Shown here piece after piece: positions 33,331-44,287 of a stretch of DNA of 64,000 bases. The position numbers and the translations under genes are program-made. Source of the DNA: Nautilus pompilius (lineage: Eukaryota; Mollusca; Cephalopoda; Nautilida; Nautilidae); assembly GCA_018389105.1 (NCBI GenBank), contig JACATO010000319.1, positions 806,001 through 870,000 of the forward strand, written 5' to 3'. Positions within the stretch are counted from its first letter, which is position 1. Every line of letters starts with the position of its first letter. The notes under the pieces are model-generated. The model searched no databases. It had not been told where the DNA came from and saw nothing but the letters and a program-made list of their open reading frames with translations.

Positions 33331-35689
33331 ATAACAACAAGAATTATTATGCATTTAATGTTTTGCCTCCCAGGGCATGAAAATCCTCAAAACATTCTGG
33401 AAGTCATTATAGAATGGAATAACAACATCATGTACACTATCAGGTTAAAATATAGTATTCATGCATTTAGTCTGATCTGTATCCTCAGTATCTGCTGCAG
33501 AACTATGATGTGAACCACACTCTAACTATCCCCCTATGCCAAGCAGTCACTCTGAGTAATCTTGTTCTGGTGGTCACATACAACCATGCTGAGTCTAAAG
33601 GTTATGAAAGCAAAAGATACAAATGTTTTTAAAAAAAAAGATGATCAAGTGCTCCAGTCAATAGTCTAGCTTATAAAATCAAGTAACTGATAACTTTACT
33701 ATAACAACTACTTCCAGAGCATTGTATGTTTGGTGTGTGTAGTCTGTGGCTATATTGTTGTATTCCATGAGCACTGTAATGTATAATTTGTGGTAAGATG
33801 AAATACAACAATCTAGATTTACCAGTATGCGTTTGTATGATGGTGTGTTAATGTTAAAGAATGTAGTCATTTCACACGATGACTAAAGATCACAGCTATT
33901 ACTGAAAATTAGTTACACACACTTCTTACCAGCAAAGTCACAAAGCTATCATACCCATTATCAAATAGGCTGAAAAAGTAAAAACATTTTAACATTAAGC
34001 TATTTAGCAAACATTCATAGTTTAATTAAATTTCTATTACTAAGGGAATGTAGTGCATTATGTAATATGTTACAACAAAAATTTTTTCTGTTGTCTGTTA
34101 TTTTAAATTTAAAATAAACAAACAGACAATTTTACACAATAGATGTTTGTTTTTTTTTAATGTGGCTATTTTAATTTGCTCTCTGCAGGTTCCATAGCCA
34201 AATCAGCTCTTCAATTTTCCAAATTTTCCATGACCAATTTGGTTTGTTTTTTTCTTTTAAGGGGCTCACTGCTGCCCTTTTTTTTTTCTTTTTTCCAGCT
34301 ATTTATTCTCACTATTCTTTTTTACTTCTTCATTTTATTCCTGTAATAATGTACTGCAGTACAACTTCTACCCTGGAGGTGCAATATATATTTCTGCGAA
34401 TTTCTCTGACCTTTCCTCTGCTTCAGAAGAATTTACTGAGACGGATAAAAACAACACAAGGCGGCAGTAAAATCAAATGTGCCCCACTCTTCCAATTTTG
34501 TACCCATTTTTCTAAAGATACTTATGTTCACTAGTCAACACAATATTTGCAGCATATGGACCACAGTTAGAAATGTAAAGTGTGGCTGAAAATAACACAG
34601 ATAAATATTTTATATCAACTGCAATAGATGTGTGACTAACACATTCTTCCCATTTGAGCATTTCTGAAGAAATTATTTTCATGATAAATGCTAGCAGCAC
34701 TGTTTTAGTCCAGAAAACTGCAGAGGGTTATTTAAGGACTAGAGAAAGAAAAACAATTAAGAATTTCAAAAATGTGTAGAAACCCTGATACTTTTTCTTT
34801 TTACTCAAATTTAGGGAATTATAGAGCACTTAAAGCTTTATAAGATGTAAAATTATTTGCAATTTGTAACTTTTCACACATTATGTAGTGTTTTGTCAAA
34901 TTTCATGCAGTAGCTAATTTATGGAAAATTCTCCTCATCGCAGACTTTCAAAAACGAGCAAATAACTTTAGTTTCATATGCAGTTGTAAGCTGTTCTGCC
35001 ATAGAGAACTGTTAAATACTCACATCATGCTCCTACAGCTGTTAAATTGGAATATTCAACGATATCTTTCTAAAAAATTCTGATTAAGCTGATGTAGAGA
35101 AACAGATGTATGGAAGTTAAATATTCTGAGGCATGTCAAAAGTATGAACTCCCATAACTGAGAAATACTTCGAGAAATTCCTTTGCGTGTATCCATAGGC
35201 ATCCCATTACCTGAATTTCTTTCTTATTTCTTGTAAGTATTCGATACTTAACGTGTATCAAATCAATCTGTCATCACTCGTGAGAATGTTTTTGTAATGT
35301 ACAGCCAATCTGAGGCTCACTAATTTTTGTGTCTTTGATTACTCTGATAATCAGGCTGTCAGTCAGTAATCAGTTTACCTCTGTGCCCACTCTAGCCAAG
35401 TTCTATAGGTAAAAGCAGTGAAAACCCTTTAGTTAAGAAATCTTACTTTTCAAATAAATTCTTTTTACAAAAAACATTCTGTGAATTAACGCTTAGAAAA
35501 AAACAAATAAGTTTGTTGTTTTTTTTTTAATTTCCAAAATCCCACTAATATATCTAAAGTTTTTTAAAAAAAGAAATTTTTCTTTAATCTTAGCACTAAA
35601 AAACAATTTTGCCTGATAAAATTGTGAAAAACTCACTATTTTATAGAAATGTGTGATATAGATAATCATGTTTGATTTTGTATGTTTAC
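33331..35689. other. AT-rich DNA before TMEM45-like copy 4, no gene recognised
   Basis: No gene identified. The last few hundred bases are probably the end of the 5' UTR intron of copy 4. At about 34529-34551 there is a 23-base stretch nearly identical to one at 30969-30991. Confidence 0.5.
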
Positions 35690-35691
35690 AG
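35690..35691 (+). promoter_or_regulatory. 3' splice site before TMEM45-like copy 4
   Basis: TTGTATGTTTACAG|GTTTTTGCGG. The exon start is identical to copy 3 over seven bases. The frame of the coding exon is open back to this junction. Confidence 0.8.
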
Positions 35692-35733
35692 GTTTTTGCG
35701 GTTCCAGTGTTTTGGAAAATATATACTTCCACT

Positions 35734-36522
35734 ATGGACAACTTTATTGGCCATGCTCTACCTGGATCTTTCTTCTTGTTTTTCTCTATTTGGTGGACCT
35801 TTCAAATCTTTAACCGATTTTACTGGTGCAAAAGAATGAATACATATTTTACTTCCACTGTGACATATCCATGTACCTGCTTGTGTGGACAGATAAAAAA
35901 TTGGCCCATTGAAGGATTTCTGAAAGTGTTATTGCCTTCAATAGGATTATTTAGTGAGATGATTTATGGTCTAAAGTATCCTACTAATCAAGGCAATTGG
36001 CACCATGTAGCCATATACTTGATGTTTGGACTGATGGGAATTGTAGATATACTGATCTTTCATAAAGTGGCTCTTCCTCCAGACACTGACTATGCTCTTT
36101 CATTAGTGGCTTTCATGATCGAGATGATCTTGGTGAAATATCACATACTGAAGACAAACCCTTTGAATATTGAGATTCACACATTTCAGATTTACACGGT
36201 AATTGGCATACTTGTATCAGTGCTGGTCGAGATGAAGTTTCGACACAATGTTTTGTCACCACTCGTGCGAACATACTTTTGTTTTCTTCAAGGGTCATGG
36301 CTATGGGAGATGGCATATATTTCAAAAAAACTTGCACAAACAAAACTGCAGTGGAATCCATCTGAAAGATTGCTGATCTCTGCACATTTTATATTGCACT
36401 GTGCAGGAATTTTTGTTTTCATGGTACTGATTGCTATATTTGTCAGCTGCTACCAGCGAGCTCAAGTAATCTCCTATGATGATGACACGGTGAAGCATAG
36501 CAATGAAAGTAATCCGTTATAA
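35734..36522 (+). CDS. TMEM45-like: TMEM45-like seven-pass membrane protein, copy 4
   Basis: Complete 262-residue TMEM45/DUF716 protein. I start it at MDNFIGHALPGSFF, which matches the family N-terminus; upstream open codons run into the splice acceptor at 35690. Hydrophobic segments lie near residues 7-26, 61-80, 92-110, 120-137, 150-166, 174-197 and 213-239. Polar landmarks are all present: H7, E75, GNWHH (87-91), TDY (118-120), E130 and H137, FRHN (169-172), LQGSWLWE (185-192; E where the others have Q) and HC in TM7 (222-223). The cysteine cluster C32, C47, C49, C51 is kept. The tail has an acidic YDDD patch like the NDDD patch of copy 1. It is most like copy 3, consistent with the latest duplication in the array. 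Confidence 0.92.
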   Translation: MDNFIGHALPGSFFLFFSIWWTFQIFNRFYWCKRMNTYFTSTVTYPCTCLCGQIKNWPIEGFLKVLLPSIGLFSEMIYGLKYPTNQGNWHHVAIYLMFGLMGIVDILIFHKVALPPDTDYALSLVAFMIEMILVKYHILKTNPLNIEIHTFQIYTVIGILVSVLVEMKFRHNVLSPLVRTYFCFLQGSWLWEMAYISKKLAQTKLQWNPSERLLISAHFILHCAGIFVFMVLIAIFVSCYQRAQVISYDDDTVKHSNESNPL

Positions 36523-36545
36523 GTCAAGATGCTGCTGCTAGATTT

Positions 36546-36551
36546 AATAAA
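36546..36551 (+). terminator. candidate polyadenylation signal, TMEM45-like copy 4
   Basis: AATAAA lies 24 bases after the stop codon. This would give an unusually short 3' UTR, and further hexamers lie downstream (for example near 37080-37170), so the site used is uncertain. Confidence 0.3.
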
Positions 36552-38420
36552 AACATGGAGTAACTTGTATAAAATAATTACATTGAAGTCATTTTGATTA
36601 TTGGTCTATATAAAAATCTATTATGAGTTAGTAATATCAAACTTTTTTTTTTTTTTACTGCAACAGGATACATGCAGAGGGGTAAAAATCAACAAATGAA
36701 ACAGCTGTATGAGTGACTTGTATAAAGTGTATACCCAATTCAAAGTAATATACACAAGATTAGAACTGCATTGGAATATTTTTGGTGCTTAACATTTTTT
36801 AAAAGATTTAAACATTTTGCTAAATACATTAAGATATGGAGAACAGGTTTTTTTTGTTTGTTTCATTTGCTAGCTAATCACAATACGCATCAATCTTTGG
36901 GCATGCTGCCATTATCCAAAAGACTTTGTTGCTCTGTTCGTTAATTATAGTTTGTTTCACTTAGTACATCAGTACATCCAGAAAGTATAAATCAAACTTC
37001 AAGCTTAAAAAACAATGTAGAGGAAAGGACAGGTTAATCTATTGATTTTTGTTTTCATTAAAAAATTTTTCCATATGCAATAAATAAAATACTGCAAAAG
37101 TGATAGAATTATATGGGTATCTTTTTTTTCTTCCTAAAGCTGTAATCATTGTAATTTTAAAATAAATAAAATTCTAACAGAACTTTGCATGTTTTTTTTT
37201 TGTTTGTTTCTTTTTCTTAGATCAGTACTGGTCAAAGATAACTGAGCATTAATAAACTGAGTTTGATCCATATTAATTTTCATAAAGAAACTTTCTTGAT
37301 GAAAAAAAGCTCTGACTGTTTATGTATCAATTTTCATAACGCAGTATGCCATCTCTAAATAACTAAGTTTTCTATGCTACTTCATGCAAAAAGCAATACT
37401 AAATTGCAATCAGATACAGATCAAAGTACAAAGGACACTCAAAAGAAGCCTGAACAGATACCATTACAGCAATGCTATTTCAGCCAAGTTTCATTTGAGC
37501 ATCACAAGTATATGTAAATATCACCAACAGACTAGCTTTTAAAAGGATGGTTTATCTTCTGGACTGTTTAATTTTTTTTCTTCTGTTGTCACCTTTCTCC
37601 TTCTGTATGCATTCATTTCTTCATCATTATCTACAACTGTAGGCATACAATGAGGTTGCATAGTGCAATGATTATTGCTAACAAACCTTGCCATTCTTGT
37701 GCCTCATGGGGCCTGGTACTTTTGTCTTTAGCAAGAAATGGAAAGTTCCTATAAATACTACTGTTTAGCTATAGAAGTAAACCAGAGTAATGGGGGAAAT
37801 CCCACACCAAATAACAATGGACTGGTATAAGGAGAAGAAAATTGTGCCAAAACCAATTTAGTACTCAATAGTGATCAAATTCAGGCCCTATCGACAGTAG
37901 TAAACTATGATACAAATAACAGCCACCCAACCTTGTAGGATTTACGTGTTATTCAAGTAATTTTGTTTTTTTTTTCTTTCTCAAGTATATAGAATTTCGT
38001 GGATAATTTAAATGAAAGTTTTTTTTCAATATCAAATTATGGCATTTAGAAAATATCTCTAAGAAAAAAATATATACCGAAAAGTTGGAGGGGCCTTGGT
38101 AGGAACTGCCAAAGTATGAAGCTATTCTTGAATAACTACATTTTAATATATATTATATATTATATATATTGGACGACAAATTAAGGTGCTCTTCCCCACC
38201 TTCTAATATTAACAAAAGTTCAGAATTTCTTATGCTCCATACTACTATTTATTGAAACCAGTAAGAACTCAAAGACTCTACAATATGACAGAACAAATGT
38301 TACATCATTAAAGCTTATAGATCAATACACAAATGTGCGATAGGATCAAATTTTTAAGTTAATTTTGTATGGATACTTTGGCATCTCTCTCATTTCTAAA
38401 CGTTTAAGGCCAAGATGCTT
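36552..38420. other. AT-rich DNA after the TMEM45-like array, no gene recognised
   Basis: Probable 3' flank of copy 4 followed by AT-rich intergenic DNA with a TA-rich stretch near 38145-38170. Nothing else recognised. Confidence 0.5.
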
Positions 38421-38429
38421 TGGACATGC

Positions 38430-38457
38430 AAGAGAGAGAGAGAGGGGGAGGGAGGGG
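38430..38457. repeat. GA-rich simple repeat
   Basis: A short AG repeat passing into G-rich sequence at the left edge of the GC-rich island. Confidence 0.8.
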
Positions 38458-38748
38458 TAATTATTCTGTATGTAAAATGTTTAAAAAATCAGTCTTTTAA
38501 CACGTAATGGATCCACTTCACCATTATACAGAACAGATGTTGTAATTTTGTGACTCATTTGTAGTTACCCATGTGGTGGTGGGGGGGGTTAATTCCTACC
38601 CCCTCCCCTTGTTCCCGTCGTCGTGTTACTGCACCATCCCTGATCAGAACTGGCTCCGCCATAACCAGCCACATCTAATCCCACGTGAAGCCTTTTGAGA
38701 CATTTTTATCCTTTCGGGTAACCGGGGGGGGGGGACTTCTGTGCTCTC

Positions 38749-38779
38749 GGGGTGGGGTGGGGTGGGGTGGGGTGGGGTG
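38749..38779 (+). repeat. GGGGT pentamer repeat
   Basis: Six runs of GGGG separated by single T. This pattern can fold as a G-quadruplex, and another G run lies just upstream at about 38724-38734. No function can be assigned from sequence alone. Confidence 0.85.
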
Positions 38780-38915
38780 AGCTACTTACTGAATGTTTCA
38801 AAAACTACCGCAGTTAGAATTGGAAACAAAGGGGGAAACCCCCCCCCCCCAAACAGGTGAACATGGAACCGTTTAAGGAGAAGCAATTTGCCATCAAGAC
38901 TGAAAGTAATTAACC

Positions 38916-38938
38916 CCCTCTCTCTCTCTCTCTCTCTC
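38916..38938. repeat. CT dinucleotide repeat
   Basis: About eleven CT units within the GC-rich island. Confidence 0.85.
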
Positions 38939-39857
38939 GCCACCTTTTCCTCAGGCCCGACTACCGTCGTTACGAATCGGTACCGCCTCATACCGGAAGA
39001 CGGCCCCTAATCGGGTCGGTTGTTTTCACGATGCGACCGACCGACCGACGACGACCTGTCATGGCGCAGTCCTGACCAGAGCGGTTAATTCAATTGCTTA
39101 CCTGGATTCTATTATTCTTCTGTTGTTGATTGTTGGAAAGAGGTCCCCTCGGGAAAATGGGAAGAGGTCCTCTCGGTGATCGGGCAGAGGCGAGTGTCGG
39201 GGCCAGCGAGAGAGAGGGAGGGGGGAGAGAGGGGGGGGGTGGTGACTGACTTCGTGGAGTAGCGCAAAATGTGACCAGGCCACGGTTAGAAATATCGCAC
39301 TAAATTTAATTAATTATTAATTTATTTATCCGAGTCTAGGGGGCTCCGGAAGCTAAGTTTTCGTACGGCAAAGCTTCAATTCAGGGTCCTGCCCCCTCGC
39401 AGCAGGCAGACGAAAGCTCCGTCCTTCCACGACTCCGGTCAAGGGAAGTGGGGAGTTTACTCCATTCCCCTACTCGTCTTTCCTCTCCCAACTCTCAACT
39501 CAACAGTGTATTATTAATTTCCATACTTACCCCGCACCTTTCATTCTTTTCTAACATTTTTTTCCTCCTCCTTTTGGCAGGGTTTGGTTTTCTCTCCCCA
39601 TCTCTCCTGATCCCGTCAACAGACGACACCCATCCCACAATGCACCACCGGTCCTCCAAGATGGAGGGCGCGCCCGCGCCGAGACGGTTCCGCTGTAGCC
39701 GGTGGTAATGAATGCTAGCGATGTCGGCCGTAACAACGATGGAGGGGAGAGGTTTAGAACGAAACAGAGAACCCCCCATCTTCCCACAAAACAGTTGCGG
39801 CCATTCCGGACTCTTGTAAATTCTGGAGCGTAACATTTGGTGGTGGGGGGGAAGGAC

Positions 39858-40916
39858 CATTATCATTCTCATCGTCAGTCTGGGTCATTATCATCCTCAT
39901 CGTCAGTCTGGGTCATTGTCATCCTCATCGTCAGTCTGGGTCATTGTCATCCTCATCGTCAGTCTGGGTCATTGTCATCCTCATCGTCAGTCTGGGTCAT
40001 TATCATCCTCATCGTCAGTCTGGGTCATTATCATCCTCATCGTCAGTCTGGGACATTGTCATCCTCATCGTCAGTCTGGGACATTATCATCCTCATCGTC
40101 AGTCTGGGTCATTATCATCCTCATCGTCAGTCTGGGTCATTATCATTCTTATCGTCAGTCTGGGTCATTATCATCCTCATCGTCAGTCTGGTCATTGTCA
40201 TCCTCATCGTCAGTCTGGGTCATTGTCTCCTCATCGTCAGTCTGGGTCATTGTCATCCTCATGTCAGTCGGGTCTTGTCATCCTCATCGTCAGTCTGGCT
40301 CATTGTCATCCTCATCGTCAGTCTGGGACATTGTCATCCTCATCGTCAGTCTGGGACATTGTCATCCTCATCGTCAGTCTGGGTCATTATCATCCTCATC
40401 GTCAGTCTGGGTCATTATCATCCTCATCGTCAGTCTGGGTCATTATCATCCTCATCGTCAGTCTGGGTCATTATCATCTCATCGTCAGTCTGGGTCATTG
40501 TCATCCTCATCGTCAGTCTGGGACATTGTCATCCTCATCGTCAGTCTGGTCATTGTCTCCTCATCGTCAGTCGGGACATTATCATCCTCATCAGTCTGGG
40601 ACATTGTCATCCTCATCGTCAGTCGGGTCATTGTCATCCTCATCGTCAGCCTGGTCATTGTCAGTCTGGGTCATTGTCATCCTCATCGTCAGTCTGGGTC
40701 ATTATCATCCTCATCGTCAGTCTGGGTTCATTATCATCCTCATCGTCAGCTGGGTCATTATATCATCGGTCAGTCAGGTCATTATCATCCTCATCGTCAG
40801 TCTGGGTCATTATCATCCTCATCGTCAGTCTGAGTCATTATCATCATCATCGTCAGTCTGGGTCATTATCATCCTCATCGTCAGTCTAGGTCATTATCAT
40901 CCTCATCACCAGTCTT
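39858..40916 (+). repeat. 28-bp minisatellite, about 38 units
   Basis: A tandem array of a 28-bp unit whose core is TCATCCTCATCGTCAGTC followed by TGGGTCATT. Units come mainly in two versions, CATTATC and CATTGTC, and occur in short runs of one kind; a TGGGACATT variant also recurs. Single-base deletions are concentrated in the middle and right part (about 40190-40780). Because the unit has no stop codon and 28 is not a multiple of 3, three long open frames (305-350 codons) appear on the plus strand with a 28-residue period. I regard these as by-products, not genes. Confidence 0.95.
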
Positions 40917-41499
40917 ATACATTTCTCCACCTCGAAAGGATAAGTTTTTTTATCCAACCCAATTAGACACCGAGCTGGAAGCATTACTGCGCAATATCGA
41001 TGGTTAGGGATGGAAGTAGGATAAAAGACCACATATTTTTTTGTTTTTGCTCTTTCCCAGGAATTGCGATGAAGTCTGTGGTTGGTGGCATATACTAGAT
41101 TAGCCATTATAAGACTAGTTCAGAGCGCAAACTTTGTTGTAGGTATTATAAAAGTTGAGGAAACTACTCATTTAATTACTAGCGATGTTTATTCAAAAAC
41201 AGAAAAATTTTTTAAAAAAAACCAAACCCATGTTTTTGCAGAGTCAGTTCAAGTTTAATCAACAGATGGTCATAAAATTCTTTGTGTGATAGTTTTTGAA
41301 AGTTGTATTGGAAAAGAAGCAAGGCCTTTTCAGATTCCACATCGTTTTGCTCTTTTGTCTGTTAAATATTAAATAGGCTGAACAGTCTTCGCATTAGCAT
41401 TGAGGCATGGGCTGGAAAAAAGGAATTTGGGAATTCTTAGCATTTCTGAGAAGCAATCAATATTTTTTCCGCTTTTAAAATACGGGCTCCATCTTGTGC
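40917..41499. other. no gene recognised
   Basis: A pyrimidine-rich tract ending in CCCAG near 41060 resembles a splice acceptor, followed by a short exon-like stretch with an early stop. Without a partner exon I do not call a gene. Confidence 0.4.
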
Positions 41500-43000
41500 G
41501 AGCTCACCTAACATTTATCATCATCATCATCATCCTTTGATTTTATGAACCTTTAGAAGTTACAAAGTTGGTTGAACACTTTTCATCTTCATTGCTAATT
41601 CCATTTTCCTTTATGTAAGCAATACAATTCTCAAACTTCAGCCAGCCCACTTGAGACAGTGGAATTACTCTCACTTCTAAATATCTAATAGATGCTGCAT
41701 GAAAATTGCCAGCTTCACTTCAAATGTATCACTTTCCTTATCCATACCTTCTATTCTCTTTCCAAGTAGTACTTTAATTTTTTAATGGCAAAATTTTCTT
41801 CCTTCCTGTTCACCAAAATAGAATGCACTGACTCCAAAATACCAATTACCTCAGTTAATGAAGTCGCCTTTTTCCATTTTGTGTGCATCACCTTGAAAAA
41901 CGGACATAACAGAGCAGATTAACCATAAGTATGCTTCATTCTGCTAAATTTTTTTTAAAAAAATAGTAGTTGGTGACTGATTTTGAAATAAGAAAAAAAG
42001 GTTTAAAGCAGAAACATCTGTAATAATCCTGTTGCAGCAAGAAATAAAGAGAACATCTTTACTATGGTATAGTAATGGTCTGTAAGTGTACTTAACATTT
42101 ACACAGACTACAAGTCTTTTAGTGTTTTGTGTTCTTACAGTGTAAATGGAAAAATAATTGATTTTTTAAACAGCTACATCAGGGAGTGAATCAGAACCAT
42201 GCTGCATAGTGTTGCATAGTAGAACATGGACAGGACACCCAATTTCAACTTGAGATATTTTTAACGATTTCTACAAATCTGAAAGGATGTTATTTCTATT
42301 GACTTGGTTTGCACCACCAAACATCATGTTACAATTTTCTCTGGAAAATGAAACACATTTTGAAGCAGCGTTTTTGCTTGTTGAGCATTTCTTGAACATA
42401 TGTTGCAATTATATCTGAATTTTATCTTGAGTACATTTTAATTCTGATGTTTATTTTGCAAACCATGTTTTTTAAAGTCAAAATATCAGATTTAGACTGG
42501 AAATAATTTTATGGCATTATGGTTGTTGCCATCACTGGCTTCACAAAAACATGATATGGGTTTAAGTAACTCCACAGCTACATCAATGATGTGTGGAGCA
42601 TTAACAAAGTTAATTATTTCCTCTGCATTTGTAAGAGCACAGAATGTTTTACGGGCAATTTCCGAGTCTGGAAATATTTTCTGTTACCATAGTACAGTCC
42701 TTTTATTTGCAGCTTTTGTGATGTTGCACAGTGTGAAAGGATAAATGTTCCTTCAGCTGTACAAATAGTTAGCCACCACTTTTTTTAACAAAAAAAAAGA
42801 GAAATAAAAAATCTACACACATTTTGCTTTCTGTGAACTTTGGATCCTGCTTTTAAGTTTATTTGACAGTGAGATTCCATGTCTGCAGCACCTTTTCAAA
42901 TCTGCCATTGCAAGATCGTGGAAGCTCTTGTTGAGTTCTTCAGTGAATCTACATTTATGTTTAGGTAGCCATACCTCAAATTGATTTAACTGAGAAATAC
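41500..43000 (-). mobile_element. hAT transposase remnant, second lineage
   Basis: The minus strand carries a decayed hAT transposase of a different group from the one at the left edge. A BED/TTF-like N-terminal piece (CRFTEELNKSFHD...ISLSNKLKS, about 42850-42960) comes first. PDSEIARKTFCALTNAEEII and NAPHIIDVAVELLKPIS (about 42570-42680) follow, then SDGNNHNAIKLFPV with YFDFKKHGLQNK (about 42440-42540). The middle is decayed. The C-terminal half then shows a SVMSVFQGD block near 41910 and NRKEENFAIKKLKYYLE at about 41765-41815. Frames change several times and stops are frequent, so it is inactive. Ends were not found. Confidence 0.65.
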
Positions 43001-44239
43001 AAAAATATGAAATAAGCCCTATTTATACCTTTACTAATTAATTGTTTCATCATTAAACATTTTGTAAGTTTTAAAATTTAGAATCATTTAGGCTGCATCT
43101 GCAACATAAATTAACAGGATTTTTCCTAAGTTTAGAATACTGTTCATGTTCTGCCCAACCGCAAGGTGTAACTAGTAGATTACTGTTTACTAGAAGATTC
43201 TATGAGGTAACTTCTCTACACATACTCTATTAGTCGCAACCATATAAGCACACTCAGTTGCATCAGCATCACTGTACACAAATAAATATTTTTACTTTAC
43301 TCCATCCTTTGTGGCCATGAATACAATTCAGAAAAAGTGTAACGGTGAATCTACAGTAATAGTTGTCGCATTGCGTGAAGGATAGATCTTGTAAATGTAG
43401 AAAAAAAATAGCATTAACTAAGTTTTAAAATTGTTTAGACCAATAAATTCTGTGATATTGCTAAATTATTAATGTGTTATTGGATTCTATCATAGCTTAA
43501 TTGGTAAAACAGTGTTAAGCCAACTATCAGAAAAACCAAACATTTGGCAGAATTTGGGAACTTCAAAAAGAATGTCTCTAGGTTAAACTAGATGTCTAAC
43601 AATATTGGTGTGTTAGTTGTGATGTATGTGTGCATTTTTACCCCCCCCCCAAGGTAGTGACATAATACACGGGTGAACTTTTAACAGAGAGAAATCTGGG
43701 TTATGTACCATATCTCCAGCTACACCCATAATTTTTGTTTTGTGCTGTTCTTTTGTTTCTGGTGTTTATTCAGAAAATGTCACGAAAAAGTGCTTCTAGA
43801 AGTGTCTTCAGCATAACAATAGATATTGATAAATGTTTTGAGAAATACAAAAAAAAAAAAAAACTTAGAGAGGCAAGAAAAGTTTCTTAGTGTCACATCC
43901 AGAAAGACAGCCATCTTACCATTGCTCTTAAATCTTTAAGCTTTCTTCTTCATGATGGAGATGCTAAAAGTTCTGCTCAAAACACCCCTGACATGTTATA
44001 GGAATGGATTTAGCACAAAATAACAACAAAAAAATTCCGTTTTCCGGGTGCATCTAAAGGAATTCAAGCTGATGATGTGAGAAAGAGATACTTTCGATGG
44101 TTAGTGAAGATGGCATTATATATATTTTAGTTATGAAAAGTATTGAAATAAAGAATAGTTTTAAAATATCTATGGACCTGAATTATTGCTATATAGCCAC
44201 TCATTTTTTAAATAGGTGAATCTACTATATATAATATCC

Positions 44240-44271
<32 letters not shown>

Positions 44272-44287
44272 TAAAATAATAATAATT
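44240..44287. repeat. AAT trinucleotide repeat
   Basis: About ten uninterrupted units, then an interrupted continuation. Confidence 0.9.

Larger units (their letters stand above)
38421..39850. promoter_or_regulatory. GC- and CpG-rich island, probable promoter region of an unidentified gene
   Basis: Base composition changes abruptly from AT-rich to GC-rich with many CpG pairs (for example GCGACCGACCGACCGACGACGA near 39034 and GGGCGCGCCCGCGCCG near 39665). At 39645-39665 there is TCCCACAATGCAC, similar to a ZNF143/SBF site, and CAAGATGGAGGG, similar to a YY1 site. Both are common at metazoan housekeeping start sites. On the minus strand two strong splice donors occur, CAG|GTAAGC at 39102/39101 and GGG|GTAAGT near 39525, so a leftward first exon is possible. 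On the plus strand a pyrimidine tract ending TTTTGGCAG lies at about 39580. No protein-coding exon could be assigned. Direction and gene are unknown. Confidence 0.5.

Noticed and set aside
35668-35733. Longer N-terminus for TMEM45-like copy 4
   Set aside because: The upstream codons lie in intron sequence ahead of the acceptor at 35690, and the family start motif MDNFIGHALPGSFF begins at 35734.
39858-40916. CRISPR-like array
   Set aside because: The units are directly adjacent with no unique spacers, and the genome is an animal's.
39837-40966. Three overlapping open frames of 305-350 codons with repetitive S, H and V-rich protein
   Set aside because: They follow automatically from a stop-free 28-bp tandem unit whose length is not a multiple of three. 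No family match and no independent start context.
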